A stretch of 64,000 nucleotides of DNA from Nematostella vectensis (taxonomy: Eukaryota > Cnidaria > Anthozoa > Actiniaria > Edwardsiidae), in assembly GCF_932526225.1 (NCBI RefSeq), contig NC_064043.1:13824085-13888084 (forward strand), given 5' to 3'. The notes below the pieces were generated by a model. The model searched no databases. It had not been told where the DNA came from and saw nothing but the letters and a program-made list of their open reading frames with translations. How positions within the stretch are numbered: position 1 is the first letter of the stretch; each line of letters opens with the position of its first letter. Positions 33,831-45,773 of this stretch are shown here, in pieces. Made by a program: the position numbers and the translations under genes.

Positions 33831-34131
33831 GACTGTTTATGGAATTATCGCTTGAAGCGAAGAATGACTCTAGATGATTCACGCGTCAACCATGCTTTAA
33901 ACATGCGATAATAATAGTTTAGAATTTGCTCACAAATGAAGCCTGAATTCGTATTAGATCATTGAAATCAATTCTCCAATCATAGCCTGCGTAGCTTGCA
34001 GTTTGATAGAGCTTTAAATCAGTTTTATTGTCCGGTACTTGTACTTTGTTTTTTTTTTTTTTTGGGGGGGGGGGGGCGCGTATCACTAAGTTGAACTCTT
34101 GACCTAGCGCTAACGCGGACACATAAATATA

Positions 34132-34161
34132 AGTATCTGCTCCCCTAAAGGAGCAGATACT
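34132..34161. repeat. Perfect 12-bp-arm hairpin across a splice acceptor
   Basis: AGTATCTGCTCC and GGAGCAGATACT are separated by CCTAAA. The AG used as acceptor for the AAA+ exon lies at the loop/right-arm junction. Confidence 0.8.
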
Positions 34162-35120
34162 ACGATGGGCAAAGTCAGTGGTAGCGGACAACATGCGAGC
34201 AAAGAGGGGGTTGAAGAAGGCAAAGGAAACGTACCATATGATGTTTGTGGGGAATCCAGGAACTGGAAAAACCACAATGGCCAGGATGATGGCAGGTAAG
34301 GATCTTTGGAACTACTTAGCCATGTTCTGCATGTTTTTATTACATTAAAAGTGATATTTTCATTTATTTAATGTTCCTTTCCTTTATCAGTTTGTAGAAG
34401 TGCCATGACAACAAAAAACGAATCCATGCGCGATGTCATAATGTTATTCAACAATAAGATTTCACGAGTAACTTATGCTATGATTTTGGGTCTTGGGTAA
34501 TCAAATTTCTAGCACTAACAAAAGCATATTGACATGCCAGTATGCACGTGCCGTGTTTAGACGTGTTAAAAATATAAACATTTTTTTCTCTATTTTTAGG
34601 CATTCTACACGAGGCTGGCGTGATTAAACGCAACAAAGTAATCGAGGTCCAGCGAACGGCCCTTGTCGGACGGTACATTGGGGAAACCGGCACGAAGACA
34701 AAAGGAGAAATCGACCGGGCGAAAGGCGGTGTGCTTTTTATTGATGAAGCATACCGCCTGTCGTCCGAGGCTGATAGAGATTACGGAAGAGAAGCGGCAG
34801 AGACCCTCATGGAGGAGATGGAGTCTGGCGACCCGGTCATGATCTTCGCGGGGTACCCTACCGAAATGGACACCTTCGCGAGCATAAATCCGGGATCCGC
34901 CAGACGGGTGCGGTCGACATTCATCTTTCCCGATTATACCTCAGCCGAATTGGCTGAGATATTTTTGGGAAAGGTGAAGAAGGAAGGGTTCGACACCCAA
35001 GTTAGCGGGGATGAGTTGGCTACCCTCTTCGTGGAGAAGTTCGATAGTGAGCAGCGAAGCCAACTGAACGCCGTATTAAATGACATTAGCTGGCATTCAA
35101 GCCACCTGAAAAGTAGGTGA
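34151..35120 (+). CDS. CbxX/CbbX-like AAA+ ATPase, two exons, partial
   Basis: Exon A 34151-34295 encodes EQILRWAKSVVADNM... and HMMFVGNPGTGKTTMARMMA, with the Walker A P-loop. Intron GTAAGG...TTTTTAG (34296-34599). Exon B 34600-35120 has EVQRTALVGRYIGETGTKTK, Walker B GGVLFIDEAYRLSS, sensor region VMIFAGYPTEMDTF and the Arg-finger-like NPGSARRV. This order is that of CbbX/CbxX and SpoVK-type AAA+ proteins, which also occur in some animals. It stops at TGA 35118, just after a possible donor (GAAAA|GTAGGT). Entry phase 0 does not match the phase-1 exit at 33164, so fusion to the LRR/TM gene needs an unseen exon. It could be a separate gene or a remnant. Confidence 0.7.
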
Positions 35121-37930
35121 GGGTGATCAGTCTATCTTTTAAGGGTATAAAATGTCTACCAATACCTATCCCTTACGGGAATTTTTTTTCGATTCTGCTA
35201 TCTCTTAGGGTATAAAAGTCGAACAAATTCTATTTCTTAGTGGTAGTGGGGATTAAGATGGAAACCAAATCAAAGTCGCAAAATATGACAACGTTTCGGA
35301 CTTTTATCCAGCCCTTCTTCAGGGGTTGAGTGCTATCCCCTTAAAGTGTTTCTGAAGCGAAAATCGTGTCAGGCTGTTCTTAGGCTTATTATAAAATTCA
35401 ATCTTCGCTTAATATTGTAAAAGAAAAATCAAAATAAAAGATTATGAGGAACATGATGCAATTATTCTTCAAAGAGAGGTAACAACTGCGACAAAAATAC
35501 AGCGAAATTACGTCATAGGCACCCCCCCCCCCCCCCGTGTTTCGTCACACGGCTGCTTACTAAGCTGAAGAAGCCATTTTGAATCGATTATTGACCGAAA
35601 AGTTCACTAGTTCTCTAGTTCACTAGTTCTCTAGTTCTCTTCTCTAGTTCACTAGTTCTAGTTCTCGATTATTGACCGAAAAGTTCACTAGTTCACTAGC
35701 TCTACTATTTGTTGCGTTTATATTCTTACAATGTCTGATTACAACAAATAGTCTAGTAAAGGGTCATATAAAACTCTTCGGGAGGCAACAGGAGCGAATT
35801 TGGATCGAAAGGAGCAGTTCATTCCCTTGGAGCTGAACGGGTGAGAGTCGTTTGCACGATGCAGGGAGAAATGAGTTGATTACAAAATGATCTGTTGGAT
35901 CTACCTTGGGAGAGGATAAGCACGGCTTCCAGGGCAGTTTTTCAGAAGTCTAAAACTTGTGGTGAGTTTATGTTTCTGTACTCGAGCTGTGATCTGGATG
36001 CAAGTAAATACGATAATACGCTCAACGAAGCTGCACTTTTTAGCTGGTTTTCAGAAAGAATCCGAAAAGAAATCATACATCACATCATAAATTTACCTTC
36101 TATTTTGTATTTAACAAAATAAAGGCAATTTATTCAACTAGCAAAACATAATTGTGAAACATAATCCATCTAGTTATGAAAAAGTCAAAATGGGGACTTA
36201 TAATTTACTTAACTTAAGTTATATATGTAAAGTATTTTATACCGTTTTGTAATAAAAAACAATGCACTGTATTTAAATAGCAAAACGTTATTGTGAAACC
36301 TAATCCATATAGTTCAGGTGGAATGAGGATTCTGTTGACTTGGATAATTTGGTAGGATCCATAATTTCTTATCTAAAAATACTTATCAGAGTTATCATGT
36401 TGACTTTTATAATTTTCTTTTTTTAGATAATGACTCTCTCTTTTGCAGTTTTGCAGATGCTGGGCTTCTGTTGATGTGCACTTGAGGGCCCTGAGATAGA
36501 GTATTAACAAACATTCCTTAATTTTGTAAGAATCATTGAGAGGCACAGTTAATGCTACAGGGTACTGTACTCGATTTTAAGTCAACATCAGCTTGGTTTA
36601 TGTGAGGGACTCATCTTCATTAGTTTTCATCAAATAATACAGTGAATACAAAGCAAAGAGACACTGGCCAAATATACAAGCTTCAGTGATATTGCTCTCA
36701 TTTCATCTTCATAATAATGGACATTGCACTTGCCATGTCCATTACAAACTCACCATGATTGTGCATTGCGTAAAATTAAAGGTTTACTCACTCATTTCAA
36801 ATTTAAGTTGCTCAGAAAACCTTAGATTGGCTGTACAGCATGCATACCCCTTATCCTTAGCATAGTCTTGTGCAAAATGTTCTTGATTGAGAATATCCAC
36901 AAGATTATTGATTCCAATATTTATTCACCTTGGGAAGCAGTGACTCCAATTTATAGAAGGCTGCTTGTTTGATACCAAGTCACAAATGTGACCATGAATA
37001 GTCACTAACTCTTGAGTGTCTAGCTAGTGTATGTGCATTAGTCTGTTATACAATAAGCTTTTATTTTCAAGCTGATAACAGTCAATTCAGGCTTCAATTC
37101 ATTTAAATTTTAATTTTGTGACTGAAAAGTTCTTTTTTTTTATCCTTGACATCTGCATTTTGTCTTTGATTAGCTAGAAATACTATTATTTTTTTAACTG
37201 GATCACTGTTTTCATTTCTTGTTTTCTTTCACCATTGCTGATGACTCTACATGGCGCTTTGGGGTATTTGAAACTTATCTCTTGGTTGCACTTCGTTAGC
37301 TTCTAACTTCAACCTTGTGAAGGGGGGCAATGGCAAAAATGGTTTTATTAAAAAAAACAACCTACTGCTAATAGTATAGATACAAGAGAAGAAATGATTT
37401 GCATACTGTTCTATGAAAAGTTGAGGGCGAGGGTCAACATGATGGATTAAATTTTTTTTCACCCGACAGCAAGCTTAGCCATGGTGGACTAGCAGCAAAG
37501 TAAGGCTAGGTAACTCTCTATAGCCTTCTTTCTCCATCTAAGGTGCACTTTGGGGTGGACCGCTGTCCTAATCTCTGAGATTTTGTATTAAAACATAAAA
37601 AAGGACATTGGATCTCTATTCCATGAAATCCTTATACTAACCACCCTGGAAACACTTGATCCCCCTAGTTGTAGCCAATAAAAATAGTTTGATTTAGCAG
37701 CAGGGCTTTAGCTTAGAACAAGGGGGAGGAAACTCTCCCCTGTTCATCCAAATGGACAAACATGAAAAAATGTGCCCCCCCCCCCCCAACACCACAAAAT
37801 ACTAGGGATCAATGATGTTTCATGACTGAAATTATCATCCAAATCCTAGGAAAATCGAACTCAGTTTGAGTTGATATAGTTCGAGTTATCTGGGCCCCTA
37901 CCTTTCAAATAAAAACAATGGAATTGCACG
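35121..37930. other. No gene recognised; low-order repeats
   Basis: AT-rich. It has a CTCTTAGGGTATAAAA repeat also seen at 46311-46600, a C16 run at about 35521, an 80-bp partial duplication starting CGATTATTGACCGAAAAGTT (35584 and 35664), and diverged copies of TAGCAAAACATAATTGTGAAAC at about 36138 and 36280. No convincing exon. Confidence 0.45.
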
Positions 37931-38852
37931 TTTCACTGGACGAAAAAACGGATTTGCAGATATAGTAAATATGTTTTGCAACTATGGTAAAGTCCATATT
38001 TACTCGCCTTTACTCAAATACAAATCTAGAATTTGCTTTATATTTGGCACCAAGACAAACCAAGTGAAGGCCGATTTTACTTCATATTTGCTAATATATC
38101 AAAAACAGTGCAAAGAACGGATTTGCAGTTCTATTCACGCACCGGTAAATACGATAGCAAATGTTATGTTTTCGTCATGTTTGCTTGCATTTGCTCATGA
38201 TGCAAAGAGTGTATATTCATTATATTTACTACTACAGCAAGGGTCACTTTTGCAAATTATTTGCCCATCAAAAAACATCTTTGCAAATTTGCCTTTTGCA
38301 CGGCGTGCGAATGTTACCAATTAATACATTTGTTCTAAATTTGCAGTTAGGACAAACCAATAGATCCCATCTGCCCCTTCCCACAAAATATGTTAAGATA
38401 TATATACAGAGAGACCAACAAGCATATCTACTGAAATCCTTTATTTCATGTATTTTCTGTAATCAGTAAAACATAATCGGTATTTATACATTTGGTTTGG
38501 TCCAATAAGTGTATATTTCAAAATAAATAAATTACTATAAACATTATTTTATCAGCTCTTGGTCAAAGTAATAATTCTTTGAATATTATTCTTTCAATAT
38601 TTTAAATAAATCACATCTCCTTTATATAATAAATTGTAGCCTCATCTACTGTTTTTCGAGGAAAATAGTTCAATAATAAATCTGAATACTCATGAACTTG
38701 TTGTAATAAAAATCGTTGTGAATTTGTAAATCAAAGTCGATCACTATATGCTTCAACAATAACATTTTTTGTGCCAACGCACAAGTCCATCATTCATAGC
38801 AAAATAGAGAAGATGGTGCTAATTCGAAAAGAATAGCTTGCATGTAGACAAC

Positions 38853-40960
38853 CTAAAGCTGATGCTTCACAGCCCAATCGGGAGCATCAATTGGTGCAGT
38901 TCTTTTCGAATTAGCACCATCTTTCCTCCTGAACATCATGTTTGTGCTTCTCTGGCCCCTGCCCTTTCTAACTTTTTTTTCTAAGTAGGCCATCAATGAA
39001 TCGGCCTCCTCACTCCTCCATGGAAGCTTATGCTTGTAAAGCAGTTTAGGTGCTTCCTCGTCAGACCCCTCATTTTCTCCATCAGACCCTGTGTGCTCCG
39101 AGGACATATAGCCCACAGACATGATTTCAAAGTATTTCCCTTTTCTCTCCTCGTTGATGCTGGAGCTTTCCCTCAAGGTCTTTTTTCGTAGCGTTGTTTT
39201 CTACAAAAAGAGAAGAGAAACAAATGTATTTGATTTTCTGAATATTGTGAGTTGTTGTCCAGGGAATTCTTGCCTTTTTGAATCATGCATTAAAAATTGA
39301 GATTTGGACCTTGACTATATAAACTGAATCACAAGAGTACCTTGTTTTCATGTGACTGTGAAATAGATACTAACCAATACCTACTGCTATACACAATGAA
39401 GGTAATTTTTATTGTATTTTCCTTTTCACTCTTTACTAGTAGACACTATTAAACACTGTTTATTAGTAGTTTTTGTTTCAAAGTCCGATGAATACCACTC
39501 TAAGGGGCCATTTACATAGACTAGGGTTCCTCGGGGAGGGGGGGGATTTGGATTTGATAATTGGTAGAAATATCTAGCAAAAGTCTGGCAATGGGATAAG
39601 AGACCAACATCTCAGAGGATTAAGGTCTTCATAATTATTTATGCCATAGCTATCACATCAATCATTAGTTTTAGTCATACTCACTGTGTTAAGCCGGCTG
39701 CGCTTTCTCTGCCTGTTTAAGGTGGCATCATAACTGTCATTTGCTTTTGTGACATGCTCCCTCTTTTTAGTTCTGAAATGGACATGCATTGCAGCTGAAA
39801 AAGAAAAAAAGGGAATTTGTCATCAGGGGCAGATGCAGGATTTTTCCATAGGGGTGGTTGCAGTACTAATTTGAACTGGTGGGGAGTATAATGGATCATT
39901 GATTAAATGGGTATCATCATGGGTATATGTATGGTGGATGTGTGCCTCTGGTCATGAGTCAAGGTTAGTAGCGAAAGACCTGTGAGGAAGCAGATGATTT
40001 TGCCTTCAATCTAAACAGTTTGGTTTCTTAACAATATCCAGGGTCCAGAATAAGCTTTTGAAAAAGGTTGTCTGCTGAGATAAACGGTCATACTCACTGT
40101 GGACGAATCATGCTTCATTTGCAAACTTTATTAGATCTGAGATCAGCTTTTCTGATCTCAGCGGTGGTTAACTGCTGGTACCTGCCTTCTAATGAAACCC
40201 TTGATATTGATTGCTTATATTGATTATGTTGACTGACTTTGAATTAAGTGTCATCCTTTTTTCGAACCAAAGCATAAAATACTGGACAACTAAAACTTAT
40301 AGTAAAAAGACACAATAAAAAATGCAATATTTCTTAGAGATTTTCCGCTGAAAAAGGTTGTTTTCTTACCATTGAAAATCATCATTCTATATCTGGTTGC
40401 ATTTGTTGTGTTTTTTTTTTCTGGGGTAGCATTATCTTAGGAAAAAACAACAATAATTATAACAACAATTGATTTGGTATTTGAAATCTAGGCTGACAAT
40501 ATTGGCATTGTTCTGTGATTAATTATTCTTAATGATTACCAGAAAAATAAAGAGATGCCAAGCAATGTACTAGCTCAATAACAACCGAGCATAATCTTAA
40601 AAAAAAACATTGATTTGTATAAAATACAATTCAATAAAACAAGTGCTTCATGTGAAGAATATAAGATTTCTCCGCTGGCCAGATAAGATAGAACCGAAGG
40701 CTCTTTAGCGTACGGCGGAACGCTGATTCGAATCGAATGATAGACACTACTCAAAGAGGAAAAAGATCACCTAAACTCGAAAGGTTGCCCTTAAAGACAA
40801 AAAATAATCAAGAAACGAATAACAAGAACTGGTTCCGATCAGTTAGGCTTACCTGAAAGTCTCTGAGGCTCCCTTTCGGCGAGAATTTCAGCGAGTTCTG
40901 TCTTCACTGTTGAATTCTCACCTCACGCACGCAGTCGCTGATTTCCCGCATTTAAAGCTC
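38853..40960 (-). CDS. Four-exon gene of the CACTA-like element, unknown nuclear-type protein
   Basis: Minus strand exons in compatible phase: first exon ending at 40853 (ELAEILAEREPQRLS; donor GTAAGC, start not found), 40370-40420 (NTTNATRYRMMIFN), 39685-39794 (MHVHFRTKKREHVTKANDSY then RQRKRSRLNT, a basic stretch) and 38853-39200 (acidic SSEHTGSDGENEGSDEE, then LPWRSEEADSLMAYLEKKV and PIDAPDWAVKHQL, stop 38853). The basic block could bind nucleic acid. I recall similar acidic/basic C-termini in predicted cnidarian transposon-linked proteins but know no function. It lies inside the transposon termini, so it is attributed to the element. Confidence 0.5.
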
Positions 40961-41474
40961 TGTTTTCCCTCCAAACTTGAAGGTTATGTGGTCAACATGT
41001 TTTCATTGGTAGGCTTCGCCATTCGATTTGATGTCATTGAAAGAAATAGCGAATCTTTTGGCGTGGATTTAGAGAGAAGTTAGATGAACCAAAGTCACAC
41101 TTCTAAACACGCTATGCGAATAGCCCGCCGTGGTAGTCACGTGAAGGGAAAACAATAGATACGCTTGCGCGTCACTTCCTCTCGCATATGACTGACTTCC
41201 TCTCCGCCGGTGAAGCTGTTATTATTACTGTTAAAGGCAAAGTAATCCTAAAATAATGCGAATATCAATTTTTCACCGCTTTTTCTTTCTGCTAAAATAC
41301 AAATCACTTGGTTAAACAAGAAACCGAATATTCTTAAAGCTATTTATATGCGTTTCATAAAACGTTCCTGATATTAGCCAAAAAATATTATGTTTAGAAA
41401 CTAAATTAACTTCTAAACTACGGAAAATATTTTCTAAGTCCAACGAATATGATGAAATTTAGAACTAATGAAAG

Positions 41475-42034
41475 ACACTTAAGACCAGCGGTCTGAGTTC
41501 GTCGAGATTTCTCGGAAAAATGATGTTTGGGCGCCCTAGCTCAAAACTAAACTGGTAATAGGTATGGTTGACCTCAGTATACTGTGAAAGTTTGAAGCAA
41601 TTTGGATAAATATTTTTGGCGATAGAAGCCGAAAAGTAATTTTTCGTCTCCCGCACCCGGATTTGAGACAATTTCGTGGTTGTTAGAAAAAGACTAAAAA
41701 CCGGTTTGCAACGAGTGATAAAACATTTGCAGCTTATATAAACCTAAAGAATAGATAATAAGGATTTCCCAGGCTGAAAGATAAGCTGTTCTGTCAGCAC
41801 CTTATTATTTTACGCGATTTTATTTTATTTTATGTTTTTAGATGACTTTAAAAAGCCTTGAAATGATCGTGTAATATCGCCGATGAGATGTGGATTTGGC
41901 AAAAATGATTGCATTCATCGAAAAGAACATCATTTCTACTTTTGATATGTGAAATAAAATTTAGGGGCAAATAAAATCCGACTTTTTTACAAGCCGAAAT
42001 ATGACCCCCACTTGACCCTAATTATAAACAAATG
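41475..42034. repeat. Left arm of a ~560-bp inverted repeat (partner 47745-48310)
   Basis: Nearly identical to the reverse complement of 47745-48310, from CTTAAGACCAGCGGTCTGAG to CAAATGCCGAC. The arms enclose 5.7 kb that includes the LINE, so they may be the termini of a nested element. Confidence 0.85.
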
Positions 42035-42299
42035 CCGACTACTGTATCGGGTTTTCCGCATTCAAACAACGCCTTCAAATCTCCAGAAAAACAAGAAAGA
42101 GCGCTCAAATCAAAAGAAATATACTGTCGGCAATACTAAAATTTAATGGTAATAATTTCATAGCATTTATTGCATTAAATTGCGATTTTTAGGCTCGCGT
42201 GATACTATTTTGTTTGCTGCCATGCATAGCGTGACAAACAAAGCGACAAGCATAAAATACCTCACCATGACTGCAATACTTAAATAAATACTCCCTATA

Positions 42300-45200
42300 C
42301 ACATGTATATATAGCTTACGCTAGTAATGGGAGGGTTGGTCAGCTTTAAAGCCGGCGTAGGTGCGAAGGCACCTTTAGCTGCCTGATGGCCGGCAGAGCG
42401 GCTGTTTTAAATGCCTCTAGGGTTACTTGATTGACAACGTTACTTGGAAGTAAGTTCCAGATTCTTATAGCTCTTGGAAAAAAGGAATAATTATAGGATA
42501 GAATATTAGACTGTAGTTGCAAAAAACTATGGTTATGCCTCCTAGTGACTCTATATGACGGTTGAGAAACAGAAGTAGGGAGAGGGCAGGCCACAAGGTT
42601 GTTATAGAATTTAAACATTAGAACTGACTGGTGGAATAGTCTTCTAGTTTCAAGCGTATCCCATTTTAGTTGGTTCACAAGCTCTGTGGAGCTAGCTTGG
42701 AAACTATAGTTGTTTGTTACAAATCTGGCTGCGTTCTTTTGTACTTGTTCTAATCTATTTACGTCTGTGTCTGTATAAGGGCTCCATGCCGCTGAGGCAT
42801 ATTCCAGTGATGGTCGTACGAGCGATAAATAAGCACGTTCTTTTACTGCAGGCTCGCAGGGTTTCAAAGTTCTTCTAATCGCGCCGAGGGTTTTGTTAGC
42901 CTTCGTCGCTATTTTGGAACAGTGGGGGCCCCAGCGTAGTTGTTTATTGCATCTTACTCCAAGATAGTCTTGGTCTGCCACTTGAGTAAAGGGCTTCGCG
43001 TCTGCAGTATACACGTATGTTGATGGTTTTCTCTTCTTCGTTACTGATAGTAAGTAACATTTTGTCACATTAAATTCCATTTGCCATGCCGATGACCATT
43101 TATAAACACCGTCCAGATCTTCTTGGAGTGCTGTATGGTCATCCGTTGTAGAGATTGGGCGATAAATGATCGTATCATCTGCGAAGAGTCTGACCTGGGA
43201 CTTCGATGCTTCACAGATGTCATTTATATACAGTAGGAACAGAGTTGGTCCCAGAACGGAGCCCTGTGGAACGCCTGATGTTACATGCACTTTGCTAGAG
43301 TGGGATCCATTGACTACCACGTACTGGGACCTGTTTCTCAAAAAGCCAGATATCCATGCTAGTGTCTTCCCCTCGATGCCATAATGAGAAAGCTTCTTGA
43401 GGAGCTTTGAGTGCGACACTTTATCGAAGGCTTTACTGTAATCTAATAGTAAAGCATCCACTTGGCCATGATGGTTTAATGTAGTTGCCCAGTCGTGGAA
43501 TGTGAGGACTAGCTGAGTCTCACAAGATAGTGCTTGCCGAAAACCATGCTGGAAGATAGACAGTATGTTGTTGGCTGCTAGATGCTTGTTCAGGTGGCTA
43601 AGAACAATGTGCTCCATAATCTTACAGCAGATGCATGTAAGAGAAATTGGGCGGTAATTTTGTGGTTGGTCTTTGGCTGACTTCTTGTGCACCGGTACGA
43701 CCATTGCGTTTAGCCAGATTTTTGGCAAAGTTCCCTCTTGATAGCTTTGATTAAAAATGAAGCACAGTACACCGGATAGTTCCTTTGCCAGATCTCGTAA
43801 CACGCGAGGCGAGATGCCATCAGGACCATTACTTTTGTTTACATTCAAACCAGCTAGCTGTTTAAATACGCCAGCCTGAGTAATGGTAATATCACTAATT
43901 TTGGGACATGTTGGAGGGTCAAGGTCGGGAACGACACCATCGTCCATAGTGAAAACACTCTCAAAATACTTGTTCAATGCTTCTGCCTTGTCCTTATCTG
44001 AAATAAACATTGAGTTCCCTTGGCGCAAGGTGGGAATACCACGACTCTCTGTCCTAGAGTGCTTGACATGGCTCCAAAACTTTTTAGGATTTGACCCCAG
44101 GCTTCCACCAATCACTGTATTCAAGTAGTGGTTATGGGCTGCCTTGAGTAATTTCACTACATGGTTTCTCTGGTGACGATAATTGCGCCAAGCTTGGGAG
44201 TTTTTGTTGTTACTTTTCAATGCTTTAGATAGAAGGCGGTCACGCTTTCGTATTTGACGTTTGACTGACTGTGTTATCCAAGGCAGAGATGTTTTAGATT
44301 TTGTGAACCTGTATGGGATATGCGATTCCACTGCAGATTTCAACCGGTCTTCAAAGAAGGACCAATTTTCCTCCAAAGATCTTTCCTCGCAACAAAGAGT
44401 GAAATCTTCTGACAATTTAGCCACATCGCGCTTAAGGGCCGCAAGGTCCATCTTGTTATAGAGGTACACTTTATGTGGGGGGGTCTTTATCCGCCTGGTT
44501 TTAGTGTTGATGTTAAACTTTACGATGTCATGGTCGCTCATCCCTGGATGGATTGTAATATCAGATACAAGAGCTGGTGTGGATGATATCACAAGGTCCA
44601 ATGTCTTTAGAGAAACTGGGCGTGTCGGTTTAGTGACATGCTGAATGAGGGCGTTATTCGAAATCAGGTCTAACAGTTTCTGCATCATAGATGCTGTTGA
44701 GTGATTTGTAATAGATGGTGGATCATTACGCCAGTCTATGTCGCCACAGTTAAAATCGCCACTTATTACGATGTTTGGGTGGGATTTCTTGTTTTGCGAA
44801 AAGACCTTAAAAATAGACTCTTGTAGGAAATCCAGACGGGTAGCAGGAGCATCAGGGGGCTTGTAAAACGCGCATATATAGACAGTCTTCTTGTTGGCGC
44901 AACGGATTGCTGCCCACAGAGACTCATCCTCTGGGTTTATGGCTATGTCTGGTAGTTCGTACGACGGAATATCATGTTTCACAGCGATGAAAATTCCACC
45001 TCCTCCGCTACCAGAACGTTCCTTTCTAAAAACGTTATAATCTGATGGGAAACTCGCCGCTGTAGGATCTTCGGGTGACAGCTTTGACTCACAACCAAAT
45101 ATGATGTCGGGTTTGTGTGTTGAGACATGGCTAGCAAAGATAGCTGCTCTTTCACTGCTTTGGATACTATTGCAATTGATCTCCATGCACGTTAGCTTTG

Positions 45201-45430
45201 CAGGATTGCGAGGTCCACGGCGAGTAGGCCGCACGGGTGTACTCGAAGATATACAGCGTGGCGGCTCGAGCAGGTCAGAATCATTTGCTCCATTCATCGA
45301 TGTGCCCTCTAAAGATGAATCTGCAAGAGGAGCAAAGCTGTTTTCTTCGATCAATCTTGTGTCTTCTACGAAATGTCCCGAGGAAATAGGCAATAAGACT
45401 TTTCTGATAATTACTTATTAAAAAGAAAAA
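42300..45430 (-). mobile_element. Nested CR1/L2-like (jockey-group) LINE with intact ORF
   Basis: It contains one uninterrupted endonuclease/RT frame (45393-42346). Edges are approximate: the sequence before the ATG on the minus strand turns AT-rich near 45430, and a short 3' UTR follows the stop. A poly-A or short-repeat tail was not identified with certainty. It is nested inside the inverted-repeat pair of the CACTA-like element. Confidence 0.75.
42346..45393 (-). CDS. LINE endonuclease and reverse transcriptase, 1015 aa, intact
   Basis: The N-terminal ~90 residues are unassigned. An APE-type endonuclease follows: CMEINCNSI, FGCESKLSPED (catalytic Glu), VISGDFNCGDIDW (Asp/Asn) and GMSDHDIVKF (final Asp-His). 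The RT has NYRPISLTCICCKIMEHIV, ALLLDYSKAFDKVSH (block A Asp), TSGVPQGSVLGP (block B) and VRLFADDTIIY (catalytic Asp pair). A C-terminal region with LEQVQKNAARFV and YSFFPRAIRIWNLLP is typical of jockey-group LINEs. All catalytic motifs are present and no stop or frameshift interrupts the frame. It would nick target DNA and prime cDNA synthesis there. No ORF1 was seen. Confidence 0.92.
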   Translation of the reverse strand: MPISSGHFVEDTRLIEENSFAPLADSSLEGTSMNGANDSDLLEPPRCISSSTPVRPTRRGPRNPAKLTCMEINCNSIQSSERAAIFASHVSTHKPDIIFGCESKLSPEDPTAASFPSDYNVFRKERSGSGGGGIFIAVKHDIPSYELPDIAINPEDESLWAAIRCANKKTVYICAFYKPPDAPATRLDFLQESIFKVFSQNKKSHPNIVISGDFNCGDIDWRNDPPSITNHSTASMMQKLLDLISNNALIQHVTKPTRPVSLKTLDLVISSTPALVSDITIHPGMSDHDIVKFNINTKTRRIKTPPHKVYLYNKMDLAALKRDVAKLSEDFTLCCEERSLEENWSFFEDRLKSAVESHIPYRFTKSKTSLPWITQSVKRQIRKRDRLLSKALKSNNKNSQAWRNYRHQRNHVVKLLKAAHNHYLNTVIGGSLGSNPKKFWSHVKHSRTESRGIPTLRQGNSMFISDKDKAEALNKYFESVFTMDDGVVPDLDPPTCPKISDITITQAGVFKQLAGLNVNKSNGPDGISPRVLRDLAKELSGVLCFIFNQSYQEGTLPKIWLNAMVVPVHKKSAKDQPQNYRPISLTCICCKIMEHIVLSHLNKHLAANNILSIFQHGFRQALSCETQLVLTFHDWATTLNHHGQVDALLLDYSKAFDKVSHSKLLKKLSHYGIEGKTLAWISGFLRNRSQYVVVNGSHSSKVHVTSGVPQGSVLGPTLFLLYINDICEASKSQVRLFADDTIIYRPISTTDDHTALQEDLDGVYKWSSAWQMEFNVTKCYLLSVTKKRKPSTYVYTADAKPFTQVADQDYLGVRCNKQLRWGPHCSKIATKANKTLGAIRRTLKPCEPAVKERAYLSLVRPSLEYASAAWSPYTDTDVNRLEQVQKNAARFVTNNYSFQASSTELVNQLKWDTLETRRLFHQSVLMFKFYNNLVACPLPTSVSQPSYRVTRRHNHSFLQLQSNILSYNYSFFPRAIRIWNLLPSNVVNQVTLEAFKTAALPAIRQLKVPSHLRRL

Positions 45431-45773
45431 CGTCCAAAAGAAGAAAATGAGAGTTTTGCATGTTTTTATTTAATTAACAAGCGATACTGACATAATTTTG
45501 TACAGTTTGATCAAATTGTCAAAATTCGCTTATTTTCAAAGCCTTTGTTCAACTACAAATTTGATCAAATAAAAATACAAATTATGCAAGAACGCTGAGA
45601 CATTTGCGATATTGAGGCCTCTCACCGTAAGCTGTTTTCCTTTTTAGTAAAAGAGAGTATTGAAGTGTAAAAATTTACTCTGGTCTTCACAACAGAACAC
45701 AGGATTACCGACTCAGAAATCTATTTCATGTAACCATGAAAAAAATATAATCGGGACCCAAGAAATCGTGGAT

